From Candidatus Peribacteria bacterium (lineage in GTDB: Bacteria > Patescibacteriota > Gracilibacteria > UBA1369 > 2-02-FULL-48-14), in assembly GCA_943349825.1 (NCBI GenBank), contig CALQZQ010000007.1, forward strand, positions 27,037 through 91,036: a stretch of 64,000 nt of DNA, read 5' to 3'. Of the stretch, positions 24,507 through 33,155 are shown in pieces. How positions within the stretch are numbered: the first letter of the stretch is position 1; every line of letters begins with the position of its first letter. Under the pieces are notes generated by a model that saw nothing but the letters and a program-made list of their open reading frames with translations, was not told where the DNA came from and made no database searches. The position numbers and the translations under genes are program-made.

Positions 24507-25493
24507 ATGTTCCGCCGCGTTCTTCCTCTCATGCTCCTTTTAGCTACGGCCTGTAGTACAACACCTGTGAGCACTGAAACAACAACTGGTACAAACCCTG
24601 GTGGTACACCCGGAATGACCAACCCCAGTGGAAATCCCTACGACAAACTCTGCGTGCAGGAAGAAGAAATGGAAGGGCCTTGGAACAACAGTTTGGTGGG
24701 CCAGTGGATAGACGATGAAGGAAATTCTCTTGCTGGCGAACAAAGCACCGTGGTGGAAGCCGGAGGCGTGCCCAGCATGATTAAAGACCAAGACGGGCGT
24801 TTGGTGCTCGCTTTTCAATGGTTTGCTTGTGACGACGAGGAAGCTTTCGACAAAGTGGCGGTGGTGTTTTCTGAGGACGATGGGGTGAGCTGGAGCGATC
24901 CCGAACCCATTGAAATCGCGGATTTTCCGGAAGACATGCAACGCCCTTTCGACCCCACTTTGGCCTTACTCGACGACGGGCGCATTCGCATCTACTACAC
25001 CTCTAATCCTGGAGGAAATGTGCCGTTTGGTGACGAAACCAACATCTACTCCGCAATTTCCGAAGACGGTGTCCACTACACTTTTGAAGATGGAGTACGT
25101 TTCGACGTGGAGGGCAGTCCCGCCTACGATTCCGCCCTTGGCTATTGGGACGGACTGTGGCACATGGTCACCCCCAACAATCTACCAGTGAATGGAGCTG
25201 GGGCTCACTATGGAACTTCAACAGACGGACTGACTTTCGTCATGCAAGACGACCTCACTTTCACCAGCGAGCAAGAACTCAATTGGACCGGAAATTTTGA
25301 TCTACGCGAGGATGGATTGTATTTCTACGGAACCGCAACAAAAGACGGAAATTGGTTCGCAAAACTGGGTGACGATGGCTGGGACGATGCCAGCACGCTC
25401 ACAACACGTGGAGGTGATCCCGCAGTGGCTTGCGTCACTGAAGACCGCTGCTTAATGGTCAGCGTGATGATGCCTCAGGGTCACCAAAAATAA
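24507..25493 (+). CDS. lipoprotein with Asp-box (sialidase-like propeller) repeats
   Basis: 328 residues. Signal MFRRVLPLMLLLATAC (lipobox ATAC), a Thr/Pro/Gly-rich linker, then a propeller-like domain with Asp-box motifs SEDDGVSW and STDGLTF and repeated beta-rich segments (DGRIRIYYTSNPGG, LGYWDGLWHMVTPNN). Such folds occur in glycosidases of the sialidase and five-bladed propeller families, but catalytic residues cannot be assigned. TATAAC lies 10 bases before the ATG. It is convergent with the ferredoxin gene, which ends immediately after it. Confidence 0.75.
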   Translation: MFRRVLPLMLLLATACSTTPVSTETTTGTNPGGTPGMTNPSGNPYDKLCVQEEEMEGPWNNSLVGQWIDDEGNSLAGEQSTVVEAGGVPSMIKDQDGRLVLAFQWFACDDEEAFDKVAVVFSEDDGVSWSDPEPIEIADFPEDMQRPFDPTLALLDDGRIRIYYTSNPGGNVPFGDETNIYSAISEDGVHYTFEDGVRFDVEGSPAYDSALGYWDGLWHMVTPNNLPVNGAGAHYGTSTDGLTFVMQDDLTFTSEQELNWTGNFDLREDGLYFYGTATKDGNWFAKLGDDGWDDASTLTTRGGDPAVACVTEDRCLMVSVMMPQGHQK

Positions 25494-25790
25494 CTACATC
25501 CCCGGCTCGAATTCCACGTCACCGTTGATTTGGCACTGGCAGCCGAGACGAGTATTCATGTCGTCGGGAGCAACGCCACGTGCGTCGAGAGTGAACTCTT
25601 CTTGCTCCGTTTTGGGAGCAATATTCGCCTGACCACTTTTGATTTGAATGAGACACGTGGAACAAATCCCACTTTCACAACCGAAGGCCACATCCAAATC
25701 CTGAGCTTGAGCCACTTCGCGGAAGTTGGATCCTGCAGGGCAGGTCGCTTTAGCACCGGTGCTTGTATTGGTAATGGTAACGTCAGCCAT
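25494..25790 (-). CDS. 2Fe-2S plant-type ferredoxin
   Basis: 98 residues with the plant-type cluster motif CESGICSTC plus a distal Cys in LGCQCQ. Small soluble electron carrier. It is the last gene of the operon with the 2-oxoacid:ferredoxin oxidoreductase subunits (3-base gap), so it probably takes electrons from that enzyme. A 2Fe-2S rather than a 2[4Fe-4S] partner is somewhat unusual here. Confidence 0.92.
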   Translation of the reverse strand: MADVTITNTSTGAKATCPAGSNFREVAQAQDLDVAFGCESGICSTCLIQIKSGQANIAPKTEQEEFTLDARGVAPDDMNTRLGCQCQINGDVEFEPGM

Positions 25791-25793
25791 GGT

Positions 25794-26678
25794 TTAAAAG
25801 TAATTCTGTAAAGTCGCGGCAAAGTCTACGTCCGCGGGGTCATAGTCGACAAGGGCTTTGTCTTTGAGCTGAGGCAGCTCATCGATGTACGTGGGCCGCT
25901 CCTCTTTGTAGTAAACCCCCACAGCAATTCGATCGCCCCATTCCTCCGCCTTTTGCAGGGCCATGGCGCGGTTCGTGGGATCGTAACCTTCTTCTTTCTC
26001 GAGCTTATAAATGCGCTGTTGATACCACTGATAGGTGTTCACTTTATTGAACGTCACGCAAGGTTGCAGTGCGTCGATGTGCGAAAAGCCTTTGTGTTGA
26101 ATCCCTTGTTTGATCAAATCTTTGAGGTGCATCACGTCGCCGGCAAAACCGCGGGCGGCAAAAGTCGCTCCGGCCACAATGGAAACGCCGAGCGGACGAA
26201 TGGCAATTTCCAGCACTCCTTCCGGAGTCGACTTGGTCTTGAAACCCTTGTCGCTGGTCGGAGAAGTTTGTCCCTTAGTGAGGCCGTAAACCTGATTGTT
26301 TTGTACGATGTACGTGATGTCGAAATTGCGGCGCGCCGTGTGAATGAAGTGCGCCATCCCGATTCCGTATCCGTCTCCGTCTCCTCCAATCACAATCACA
26401 TTCATTTTGTGGTTCGCCATTTTCATCGCCGTGGCCACAGGCAAAGCGCGGCCGTGCAGGGAATGAAAGCCATAGACTTTTATGAGGTGCGGCGCCTGCG
26501 ATCCACACCCAATTCCAGAAACGATCATGGTGTTTTCCGGATCAATCTTGAGTTCGAACAGCGCTTGTTTTAGCGCCACCAAAATTCCAAAATCACCACA
26601 ACCGGGACACCAGTTGCAGGGCGAACCTGTATCGAGGTCCGTCATTTTCTCCAGGATTTTGAGGGGTTTTTCGCTCAT
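25794..26678 (-). CDS. korB: 2-oxoacid:ferredoxin oxidoreductase beta subunit
   Basis: 294 residues, TPP-binding subunit. CNWCPGCGDFGILVAL at about 20-36 gives cluster-ligand cysteines. GGDGDGYGIGMAHFIHTARRNFDITYIVQNNQVYGLTKGQTSPTS holds the TPP/Mg site (GDGD ... NNQVYGLTKGQ). It oxidatively decarboxylates a 2-oxoacid (2-oxoglutarate or pyruvate type) with CoA and reduces ferredoxin. The start overlaps the alpha subunit stop by 4 bases. Substrate specificity is not decided by sequence alone. Confidence 0.93.
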   Translation of the reverse strand: MSEKPLKILEKMTDLDTGSPCNWCPGCGDFGILVALKQALFELKIDPENTMIVSGIGCGSQAPHLIKVYGFHSLHGRALPVATAMKMANHKMNVIVIGGDGDGYGIGMAHFIHTARRNFDITYIVQNNQVYGLTKGQTSPTSDKGFKTKSTPEGVLEIAIRPLGVSIVAGATFAARGFAGDVMHLKDLIKQGIQHKGFSHIDALQPCVTFNKVNTYQWYQQRIYKLEKEEGYDPTNRAMALQKAEEWGDRIAVGVYYKEERPTYIDELPQLKDKALVDYDPADVDFAATLQNYF

Positions 26679-28471
26679 GCGAGTTCTGTGTTAATACGCG
26701 CTAAAATTTCTGCAGAATGTAAGGGGCGGCCATCGTAACGCAGCATTTGATTCGGGATCGCAATACCCGTGAATTCACGAACCACTCCGGCCATTTGCGC
26801 CATAGAATTGTTTTCCACGAGCAGCGTTTTCTTCGCGCCGCTCAAAACTTTAGCCACCACTTCCGAAGGGAAGGGCAGCGCCATTTTGATCTGCAAAAGG
26901 TTCACTTTCTTGCCATTCTCATTCGCCGTATTCATGGCTTCCATGATTGGTCCTTTCATCGATCCCCAGCCCACAATAGTAAGATCCGCCTCCGCGGGCC
27001 CATAGAGTTGGGCGCCATCATTCGCCACCATCGCTTCACGCTGCAACACTTCCAACTTCCGTGCCCTTTTGTCCACCATCTTGATTCTATTTTCGCTGCC
27101 TTCGTCCAAATCACCATCTTCTTTATGTTCATCCGTGGACACGGCATGAATGCAGTTCGGGTAGCCCGGCAAAGCTCTTCGCGAAACCCCATTTTCCGTG
27201 AATTGGTAACGTTTATAAGTCCCAGGCACGACCTTCATCGCCTCGTCCATGCTCATCAATTCTCCACGATCCACCACGTACGACTCGTGCACAAACGGAG
27301 CGGTAGTGTGCAGCGATTCACCCATGTATTTGTCGGTCATCACTAGCACCACCATTTGATATTTATCCGCCCAGTTGAAGGCCTTCAGCATCATGTCAAA
27401 ACTCTCGTCTACATCGCCCGGCAAAAGCACCATGCGAGGAAATTCTCCTTGTGAAGCGTGCATCACAAAACGGAGATCGGCTTGATCCGTCCAGGTGGGA
27501 AGCCCCGTGGATGGCCCGGGCCTTTGCCCCTCAATCGCCACCAAAGGTGTTTCCGTAATGGCGGCCATTCCAATGGCTTCACCCATGAGTGCGAATCCTC
27601 CTCCGGACGAAGCCGTGAGAGAGCGCACACCCATGTAGGAAGCGCCAATCGCCATGTTCATTGCCGCGAGTTCATCTTCAGTCTGCTTCATCACAATGTT
27701 GTGCTTTGTGCCCCAGCTTGCCAGCGACAACATGACAGAGGTCACCGGAGTCATGGGGTAGGCGGACATGAACTTCACTCCGGCCTTCAGCGCACCGAGT
27801 GCCAGCGCATCGTTTCCCGTGACTAAAATCCGTTTGGGAGCGTCCGCCACGGGATGCATTTTTTTCTCAAACATGCCCGTACCGCCGCCGGCCAAAGGAA
27901 AGCCTGCCGCAAAATTCGCCACCACAAAATCATAACCTGCTTTTGCCACATTCACATTGTGCGTCACCACTTCCGCGCCTTTGCGCCCGAAAGTCCGCTG
28001 CAACATTTCCTCCATGTGTGTGAATTCAAAACCAAACACCGCCATGCTCGCTCCGAGTGCCACGGTATTTCGCATCACACGATCTGCACCCAGTTCTTTG
28101 GTGAGTCGAGCCAGGGGCACATCACAGAGTCTCACACTCGCGTCCACCGTCTTCACGTCCCAGACTAAACTTTCTCCATCATAAATCACCACGGCCCCAG
28201 GAGCCATTTCCGGCCCTTGAAAAGCGATCGAGTTATGGTTCAAAGCCAACAAAATGTCGATTTTATCGCTGTGCGAAGTCACGGGCTCATAAGCCACGCG
28301 AACTCCCGCGGTATTGTGTCCTCCACGGATCAGCGAGGGATATTCTCCGTAACCGTGCACGAAGAGTCCCGCTCGGGTACAAATCCGGGCAAAAGTAGCG
28401 CCCATAGTGGAGATGCCATACCCAGCTTCCCCTGCCACAAGCCACGTTACTGGTTCATAAATACTTTTCAT
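26675..28471 (-). CDS. korA: 2-oxoacid:ferredoxin oxidoreductase alpha subunit (gamma-alpha fusion)
   Basis: 598 residues. The gamma domain (about 1-190, WLVAGEAGYGISTMGATFARI, YPSLIRGGHNTAGVR) is fused to an alpha domain (about 215-598, LVTGNDALALGALKAGVKFMSAYPMTPVTS, EDELAAMNMAIGASYMGVR, GPSTGLPTWTDQADL). This fused form is typical of 2-oxoglutarate/2-oxoacid oxidoreductases. First gene of the korAB-ferredoxin operon. It supplies low-potential electrons and acyl-CoA in anaerobic metabolism. Confidence 0.94.
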   Translation of the reverse strand: MKSIYEPVTWLVAGEAGYGISTMGATFARICTRAGLFVHGYGEYPSLIRGGHNTAGVRVAYEPVTSHSDKIDILLALNHNSIAFQGPEMAPGAVVIYDGESLVWDVKTVDASVRLCDVPLARLTKELGADRVMRNTVALGASMAVFGFEFTHMEEMLQRTFGRKGAEVVTHNVNVAKAGYDFVVANFAAGFPLAGGGTGMFEKKMHPVADAPKRILVTGNDALALGALKAGVKFMSAYPMTPVTSVMLSLASWGTKHNIVMKQTEDELAAMNMAIGASYMGVRSLTASSGGGFALMGEAIGMAAITETPLVAIEGQRPGPSTGLPTWTDQADLRFVMHASQGEFPRMVLLPGDVDESFDMMLKAFNWADKYQMVVLVMTDKYMGESLHTTAPFVHESYVVDRGELMSMDEAMKVVPGTYKRYQFTENGVSRRALPGYPNCIHAVSTDEHKEDGDLDEGSENRIKMVDKRARKLEVLQREAMVANDGAQLYGPAEADLTIVGWGSMKGPIMEAMNTANENGKKVNLLQIKMALPFPSEVVAKVLSGAKKTLLVENNSMAQMAGVVREFTGIAIPNQMLRYDGRPLHSAEILARINTELA

Positions 28472-28518
28472 TCCCCGGCATTCTACAAGATCCCCTCACC
28501 AAGGGGAAGTACCTCAGC

Positions 28519-30144
28519 TCAGAACGTAACCGCCACACGTGAATTCACCTCAGGATGGTAGCGGTGTAGGTCCTGTAAAACACGATAATTCACGGGCAGT
28601 CCAAATTGCCTATGAACAGGGGGGACTCCTTCGATCAGAGCTGCCAAAGCCTGCTCGGGGTATTGAGGCTGTATACCCATGGGTACGGTGAAGGGTTCAC
28701 GGGGGGAGGTGCGGGAAGGGAAACCGGAGGGGGTAAGGTCGCCTCTTTGGAGATAAGAAGGCAGCAGGGAGGGCTCAAAGAATTTGGCTTCTCTAGAGCT
28801 CATCACTTGGCCGGCGGCACGCAAAGTACTCGCCGGATAGTGACTAGCCACCATTTCCAAAATAAGCTGGTCATTTTTGCGAAGGAACCGCGCTCCCAAA
28901 GAACCCAACTTCATACCCGTAAACTCCCCGAGCACCGCCCACATTTCATTCCCTTCAGCTCGACAGTGCTCCAAGTCAGCCGTCAAGGGACTTTGGATAC
29001 TAGAAAGATGCCATACTTCCGTGGAGGGCGTACGAAAACAAAAATCTTGCACAAAAAGACGTCTAGTTCCCTGCGCATCGTTTCGAAGATAAGCCAAGCG
29101 CCAGTCCTGGGAGCTGCGAGCGGAAGTCGCTTCTGTATTGGGATCATAACGCGAAGCCCCCCACATGCCCCTTCGGCTGACGTTGATGTGGCCTTTCTCT
29201 GCATTGTGAGGATCCAATTTTGAAAATCCACGGTCTTTGAAATCGGAAGTAAAACGAGCCTCCAGTCCCTGAACGAATGCGGCATCTGCGAGTAAAGCCT
29301 CTACCGCCGCTAAAGCAGCCTTACGGTAGAAACTGAGATTGGCCAGAACATCTCCAATGGGCCCCTCTCCCTCGGGAAACCGAAAATGGGAAGGAAACCC
29401 TCCAAGATTTAGCCGAGCGGTAGCCACATGGCTTCCGACCGAACTCGTGTTCAAATAGTCGAGGTGAGACAGATCGAACGAAGCCGCCAAGCCTTCATCT
29501 CCCTGTAAACGTGGACGGATGGTTTCAAAAAAAATCCCTCCACGCATTTCTGCTCCGGCAATTCTTCCCTTAGGCAAAGCAGGAGGGTTCTCCTGGGCAC
29601 CGGGAACAAAATGGGCTGGAATAGCTAAGCCCTCTGGAGTTTGCTTAAACTCCAAGCCCGGTTTATACATCTGTACGGGGCGGAGAGACTCGAAAGCCAC
29701 CGTCGCTTTTTTGAGTAGTCCTGACAAATCCATCATTCTCCGACTATTCACTCCAATAGATATAACATGATCCTCGGGGAGAGTATTAAAGTTGGCACAG
29801 AACATCTCTAACCCGCTCAAAATTTCCACCATGACAAAGAAGTACTCAGTTTGTTGAGAGTCGAGTGCGGTAGCCTCCCTTAAGATCTGGACCACGGCCT
29901 CCAGATTAGCCAGGATGCTTTTTGGAGGTGAAACTAAAGGATCGTAGGCGAACTTTCTATCTATTAAACTCAATACAGTCTGGACCCCACGTAGATAAGA
30001 GTTCAGAATTTTTTGAGTATTCAGCGCCTTTTCCCTGTCTATACGAGCCGAAGTGATGCCAAAGGCGCCATCTAAAACACAAACCCTTCCCGGGAGGGTA
30101 TCATCCAGTAGGCGTCTGGCAAAAGTGTTGTCTTGATTTTCCAT
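28519..30144 (-). CDS. unknown protein, 541 aa
   Basis: 541 residues from the second of two adjacent ATGs (MENQDNTFARRLLDD). No signal peptide or membrane segment. The N-terminal half is helical (ARIDREKALNTQKILNSYLRGVQTVLSLIDRK) and the C-terminal third is Pro-rich. No catalytic motif is recognised. A minus-strand TATAAT at 30178-30173 gives it a promoter, divergent from the TrmB-like regulator at 30259, which may control it. It looks like a lineage-specific protein with no assignable function. Confidence 0.65.
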   Translation of the reverse strand: MENQDNTFARRLLDDTLPGRVCVLDGAFGITSARIDREKALNTQKILNSYLRGVQTVLSLIDRKFAYDPLVSPPKSILANLEAVVQILREATALDSQQTEYFFVMVEILSGLEMFCANFNTLPEDHVISIGVNSRRMMDLSGLLKKATVAFESLRPVQMYKPGLEFKQTPEGLAIPAHFVPGAQENPPALPKGRIAGAEMRGGIFFETIRPRLQGDEGLAASFDLSHLDYLNTSSVGSHVATARLNLGGFPSHFRFPEGEGPIGDVLANLSFYRKAALAAVEALLADAAFVQGLEARFTSDFKDRGFSKLDPHNAEKGHINVSRRGMWGASRYDPNTEATSARSSQDWRLAYLRNDAQGTRRLFVQDFCFRTPSTEVWHLSSIQSPLTADLEHCRAEGNEMWAVLGEFTGMKLGSLGARFLRKNDQLILEMVASHYPASTLRAAGQVMSSREAKFFEPSLLPSYLQRGDLTPSGFPSRTSPREPFTVPMGIQPQYPEQALAALIEGVPPVHRQFGLPVNYRVLQDLHRYHPEVNSRVAVTF

Positions 30145-30258
30145 CATTCAGGATAAGTATTTATTATAAAACAAAACATATAGTTGTAAAACACAAATCA
30201 AAGAGTCTAGCTTTCAACCTGAATATGAGTTATAATATTGTCGTAATTTTACATCAAC

Positions 30259-30996
30259 ATGGATCAAATATTCACGACCCTAGGCTTGGACAAGAAGGAA
30301 AGGGGGGTCTTTCTCAAACTGCTGCAGTTGGGGTCAGTACCCGTCAGCCTCTTAGCCAATAGGCTTGGCTTACCCCGAACTTCCGTCTACGTCATTTTGG
30401 AGCGCCTCAAAGCCCTTGGAGTGGTACAGTCCTTCCGTCAAAAAGGGAAAACGTGGGTACACTCTCTGCCACCCGAAGAACTGAAAGATTTGCTATTGGA
30501 GAAACAAAGAAGAGTTCAGTCTGCACTGGAAGAGTATGAAGAAAATTTGCCCTTGCTCATGAAGGAAGAGTCTACGCTTCGCCTCACTCCCAAAGTGGAA
30601 TTTTTGGAAGGAAAAAAGGGAGTCATCAAGGCCTACAAACGTGTGCTCAAAGAAAAGACTTTTTATTCCTATTTCAATCCGGAAACAGTGAAAAAGTATG
30701 CTTCAGAAATCTTCTTATTCATCCCGGAAAATCTGGAGAAAAAAAGTGGGAAGGCAAAAGAGCTCTTAGTGAGCTGCCCAGAAGCAAAAGAGTACAGCGC
30801 TCATATCAAAAACCCCAACCACGAAGTCAAAATCTTACCTAGAGGTCTAGACTTTGCATCCGACGTCATTATCTGCGAGAACAGTCTCTATTTCTTTTCT
30901 TACGAAAAAGACCAAGTCTGTGTCGTGGAAATCACCAATAAAAACCTCGCTGAAACACAGCGCAAAATGTTTGAACTGCTGTGGGCTAAGCTTTAA
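30259..30996 (+). CDS. TrmB-like transcriptional regulator
   Basis: 245 residues. The winged-helix domain (about 1-75) has LGLDKKERGVFLKLLQLGSVPVSLLANRLGLPRTSVYVILERLKALGVV. A coiled linker (about 80-100) and an effector-type domain containing YSYFNPETVKKY and EVKILPRGLDFASDVIICENSLYFFSY follow, similar in layout to the regulator at 15386. TATAAT at 30231-30236 gives a leader of about 15 bases. Divergent from the 541-aa gene and convergent with the 4Fe-4S ferredoxin gene (4-base overlap). Confidence 0.82.
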   Translation: MDQIFTTLGLDKKERGVFLKLLQLGSVPVSLLANRLGLPRTSVYVILERLKALGVVQSFRQKGKTWVHSLPPEELKDLLLEKQRRVQSALEEYEENLPLLMKEESTLRLTPKVEFLEGKKGVIKAYKRVLKEKTFYSYFNPETVKKYASEIFLFIPENLEKKSGKAKELLVSCPEAKEYSAHIKNPNHEVKILPRGLDFASDVIICENSLYFFSYEKDQVCVVEITNKNLAETQRKMFELLWAKL

Positions 30997-31247
30997 ATCA
31001 ACTGCTCGCCAGAGCCTATCTTCATCAAATGAATCACATTGACCGGGCAAACCCCGGCTGCGTCCATATTCTTCGGAAAATCCGCCTCACTGATCTCGAG
31101 TTCCTCCCAACCGTCGCTGCCCAAAACACTGCCCACCACATCGGACTTGCCATCTTCAGAGCTCATTTCCCAGAATTGAGGGCAAATAGCAGCGCAAGCA
31201 GTACAACCAATACAATTACTACGATCATGGCGAATTTTATAAGTCAT
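30993..31247 (-). CDS. 4Fe-4S ferredoxin
   Basis: 84 residues with CIGCTACAAICP near the N terminus and a distal CPVN, the pattern of single-cluster 4Fe-4S ferredoxins of the Fer4 type. A soluble electron carrier, possibly serving the ferredoxin-dependent enzymes of the window such as the oxidoreductase at 25.8-28.5 kb. Its start overlaps the stop of the upstream lipoprotein gene by 4 bases. Confidence 0.9.
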   Translation of the reverse strand: MTYKIRHDRSNCIGCTACAAICPQFWEMSSEDGKSDVVGSVLGSDGWEELEISEADFPKNMDAAGVCPVNVIHLMKIGSGEQLI

Positions 31248-31567
31248 AACTTGGCCGGGCAGGAAACACTGGGTGCCATGATTCCCTCTGAAGTGGTTTG
31301 GCTTTCAAAGAAAGCCTTATCATCGTCAAAATGCAGTTCCGTTCCATCTAAGTAAACAAAAGTTTGGTCACGTATTTCTCCTAGCACCGTACGATTATCT
31401 TGGCCCGGAGTGATAAAAGTAACTTGAGGCGGATCACGATCTTCTTCTAAAACAATCGTCGTCCCTCCATCCTCAACCAAGTAACAACGTCTGGAGCTCA
31501 ATACAGAGTTGCAAGCGCTGAGCAGCATCGAAAGCAGTAAGGAAAGGACAAGTATATTATTTCTCAT
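31244..31567 (-). CDS. small lipoprotein, unknown function
   Basis: 107 residues from the ATG at 31567 (MRNNILVLSLLLSMLLSAC; lipobox LSAC). An in-frame ATG two codons earlier is less likely. The mature domain is short and beta-type (GGTTIVLEEDRDPPQVTFITPGQDNRTVLGEI, FVYLDGTELHFDDD). The start of the ferredoxin gene overlaps its stop. No family recognised. Confidence 0.65.
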   Translation of the reverse strand: MRNNILVLSLLLSMLLSACNSVLSSRRCYLVEDGGTTIVLEEDRDPPQVTFITPGQDNRTVLGEIRDQTFVYLDGTELHFDDDKAFFESQTTSEGIMAPSVSCPAKL

Positions 31568-31594
31568 GGACAACTGAATTAAAATTCAGCAGGA

Positions 31595-32182
31595 TTATAC
31601 ACTTCTCTCCGCCAGGATTCTACGTATTGCCTCTGGATAAGCTTTTTTTTCGATTTCCTGTACACGCGCTTTCAAAGTCTCCGGAGTGTCGTCCTCCAGC
31701 ACCGGCACTTTCTCCTGCAAAATCATGGCTCCACTGTCCACGCCCAAGTCCACATAATGAATGGTCATGCCGCTCTCTTTTTCGCCGGCCGCCAAAACCG
31801 CCTCATGCACTTTCCTACCATACCACCCGTTGCCGCCGTATTTAGGGAGCAGCGCCGGATGCACATTGATGATCTGCCGAGGAAACGCCTGCACAAAGAC
31901 CTGCGACAAAATCCGCATGTAACCCATCAAACACACTAAATCTACTTGGCCCACGCCTTGCACCAACTCTGCATCGTAGTCTTCGCGGGTCTTTCCAGCC
32001 GGGTCCACCCACTCCGCCCGAACCCCTCGCGCTCGCGCCTTTTCCAAAACCGGCGCCTGCTCTTTATCGGAAAGCACCACCGCAATTTCCACGCCCGGCA
32101 GCTGCCCCGAATCCATCTCTGCATAGACGGCATCAAGGTCTGTGCCGTTACCAGAAGCGAGTATAGCGAGTTTAAAAGTCAT
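31595..32182 (-). CDS. purN: phosphoribosylglycinamide formyltransferase
   Basis: 195 residues. GAR transformylase of de novo purine synthesis using 10-formyl-THF. N-terminal LAILASGNGTDLDAV binds the ribonucleotide; the catalytic region IINVHPALLPKYGGNG holds the conserved Asn and His, and HYVDLGVDSGAMILQEKVPV the conserved Asp. Its length matches the family. It shows that folate-dependent purine formylation operates here alongside the formate-dependent PurP proteins. Confidence 0.93.
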   Translation of the reverse strand: MTFKLAILASGNGTDLDAVYAEMDSGQLPGVEIAVVLSDKEQAPVLEKARARGVRAEWVDPAGKTREDYDAELVQGVGQVDLVCLMGYMRILSQVFVQAFPRQIINVHPALLPKYGGNGWYGRKVHEAVLAAGEKESGMTIHYVDLGVDSGAMILQEKVPVLEDDTPETLKARVQEIEKKAYPEAIRRILAERSV

Positions 32183-32246
32183 CTAAATCTTAAGGCTAAG
32201 CCCAGTTTAACGAAAAAGAAGAAGAGGCGGTAGGCCTTTAAAAAGC

Positions 32247-32274
32247 TTGCATTTTTTAAAATATGTTTTATAAT
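32247..32274 (+). promoter_or_regulatory. promoter of the kinase-like gene, leaderless spacing
   Basis: TTGCAT (32247-32252), 16-base spacer, TATAAT (32269-32274), then 6 bases to the ATG at 32281. The segment ATGTTTTATAATT recurs in the promoter of the gene at 49217-50479. Confidence 0.6.
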
Positions 32275-32280
32275 TAAGGC

Positions 32281-33141
32281 ATGATAACCAAAAACATGAA
32301 GCAAAGAGACATGAAAGACGACTTGCCCAAGAGATTGGGCAACGGAGGGATAGCCGAGGCATGGCTCGTTCAAGATCAAGAAACGGCTAGATTGGCGGTA
32401 TCCAAAAGACTCATCTGTGATGAACATTTTCGACCTGCTATTCGTCTGGCGAGCCAAAGGGCCCACGCTTTGCTTCAACCCCTGATTCCCTATCGTCCAA
32501 AGATTCAAATCCCCTACGAACCATTTTGGGGGGATGAAGCCATTTATGAATACATACCCGGAACGCCACTAAACGAAACTGTGCCACAAGGCTTAGCTCT
32601 GGAAGAAAAATTGTATCTTGTAAAAAGACGTTTGATTCAGGCGGTGGATGCCATCAGTGAGTTGGCCGGGAAAGGCCTGGTACATTGTGACATCAGACCG
32701 GAAAATATGATTCTGACACCTGATAATGAAGTCTTTTTGATTGATCCGGATTTTACACTTGAAGCAGGAGACTACCGAAGAAAACAATTCCACGGACCTG
32801 TTTGGTTCACTGCACCCGAAGTTCTACGGGGAAGCCCTAGGTCAACCAGTGATTTATTTTCAGCCGGGGTATCTGCCTGGACACTTTTAGGAGCAAATCT
32901 GAGCATATTGCCTAGTCCAGTGGCGCTCTCAGAAGAACGCATGGAAGAAGGCTTTCATGGGGCCGCTTCAAAAGAAAGTCTTAAAAAAATCCGCCCCGTA
33001 TTAGAAGGAGAAGATCCTGAATTCGTGAGACTTTTGGATGGACTGACAGATCCCAATCCTGCCCATAGACCCATTCTGAGTGATTGCATAGCCTCACTCA
33101 GAGAGCACGTCGATGAAAGCGCGTACAGTTTACCCATGTGA
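32281..33141 (+). CDS. Hanks-type Ser/Thr protein kinase-like protein
   Basis: 286 residues, a bare cytoplasmic kinase domain without membrane or PASTA parts. Glycine loop LGNGGIAEAWL (about 19-29), candidate ATP lysine in AVSKRL (Lys42), catalytic loop HCDIRPEN (Asp137), metal motif DPD instead of DFG (Asp155), APE motif TAPEVLRG (about 178) and the late DPNPAHRP. The first Asp of DPD is kept, so activity is plausible though the motif is unusual. It ends 15 bases before a convergent membrane gene. Confidence 0.8.
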   Translation: MITKNMKQRDMKDDLPKRLGNGGIAEAWLVQDQETARLAVSKRLICDEHFRPAIRLASQRAHALLQPLIPYRPKIQIPYEPFWGDEAIYEYIPGTPLNETVPQGLALEEKLYLVKRRLIQAVDAISELAGKGLVHCDIRPENMILTPDNEVFLIDPDFTLEAGDYRRKQFHGPVWFTAPEVLRGSPRSTSDLFSAGVSAWTLLGANLSILPSPVALSEERMEEGFHGAASKESLKKIRPVLEGEDPEFVRLLDGLTDPNPAHRPILSDCIASLREHVDESAYSLPM

Positions 33142-33155
33142 GGAGCTCTACTCGC

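Noticed and set aside
24507..25493. Call of this lipoprotein as a true sialidase
   Set aside because: Asp boxes are present but the catalytic Arg triad and Tyr/Glu cannot be located, so only propeller-like is supported.
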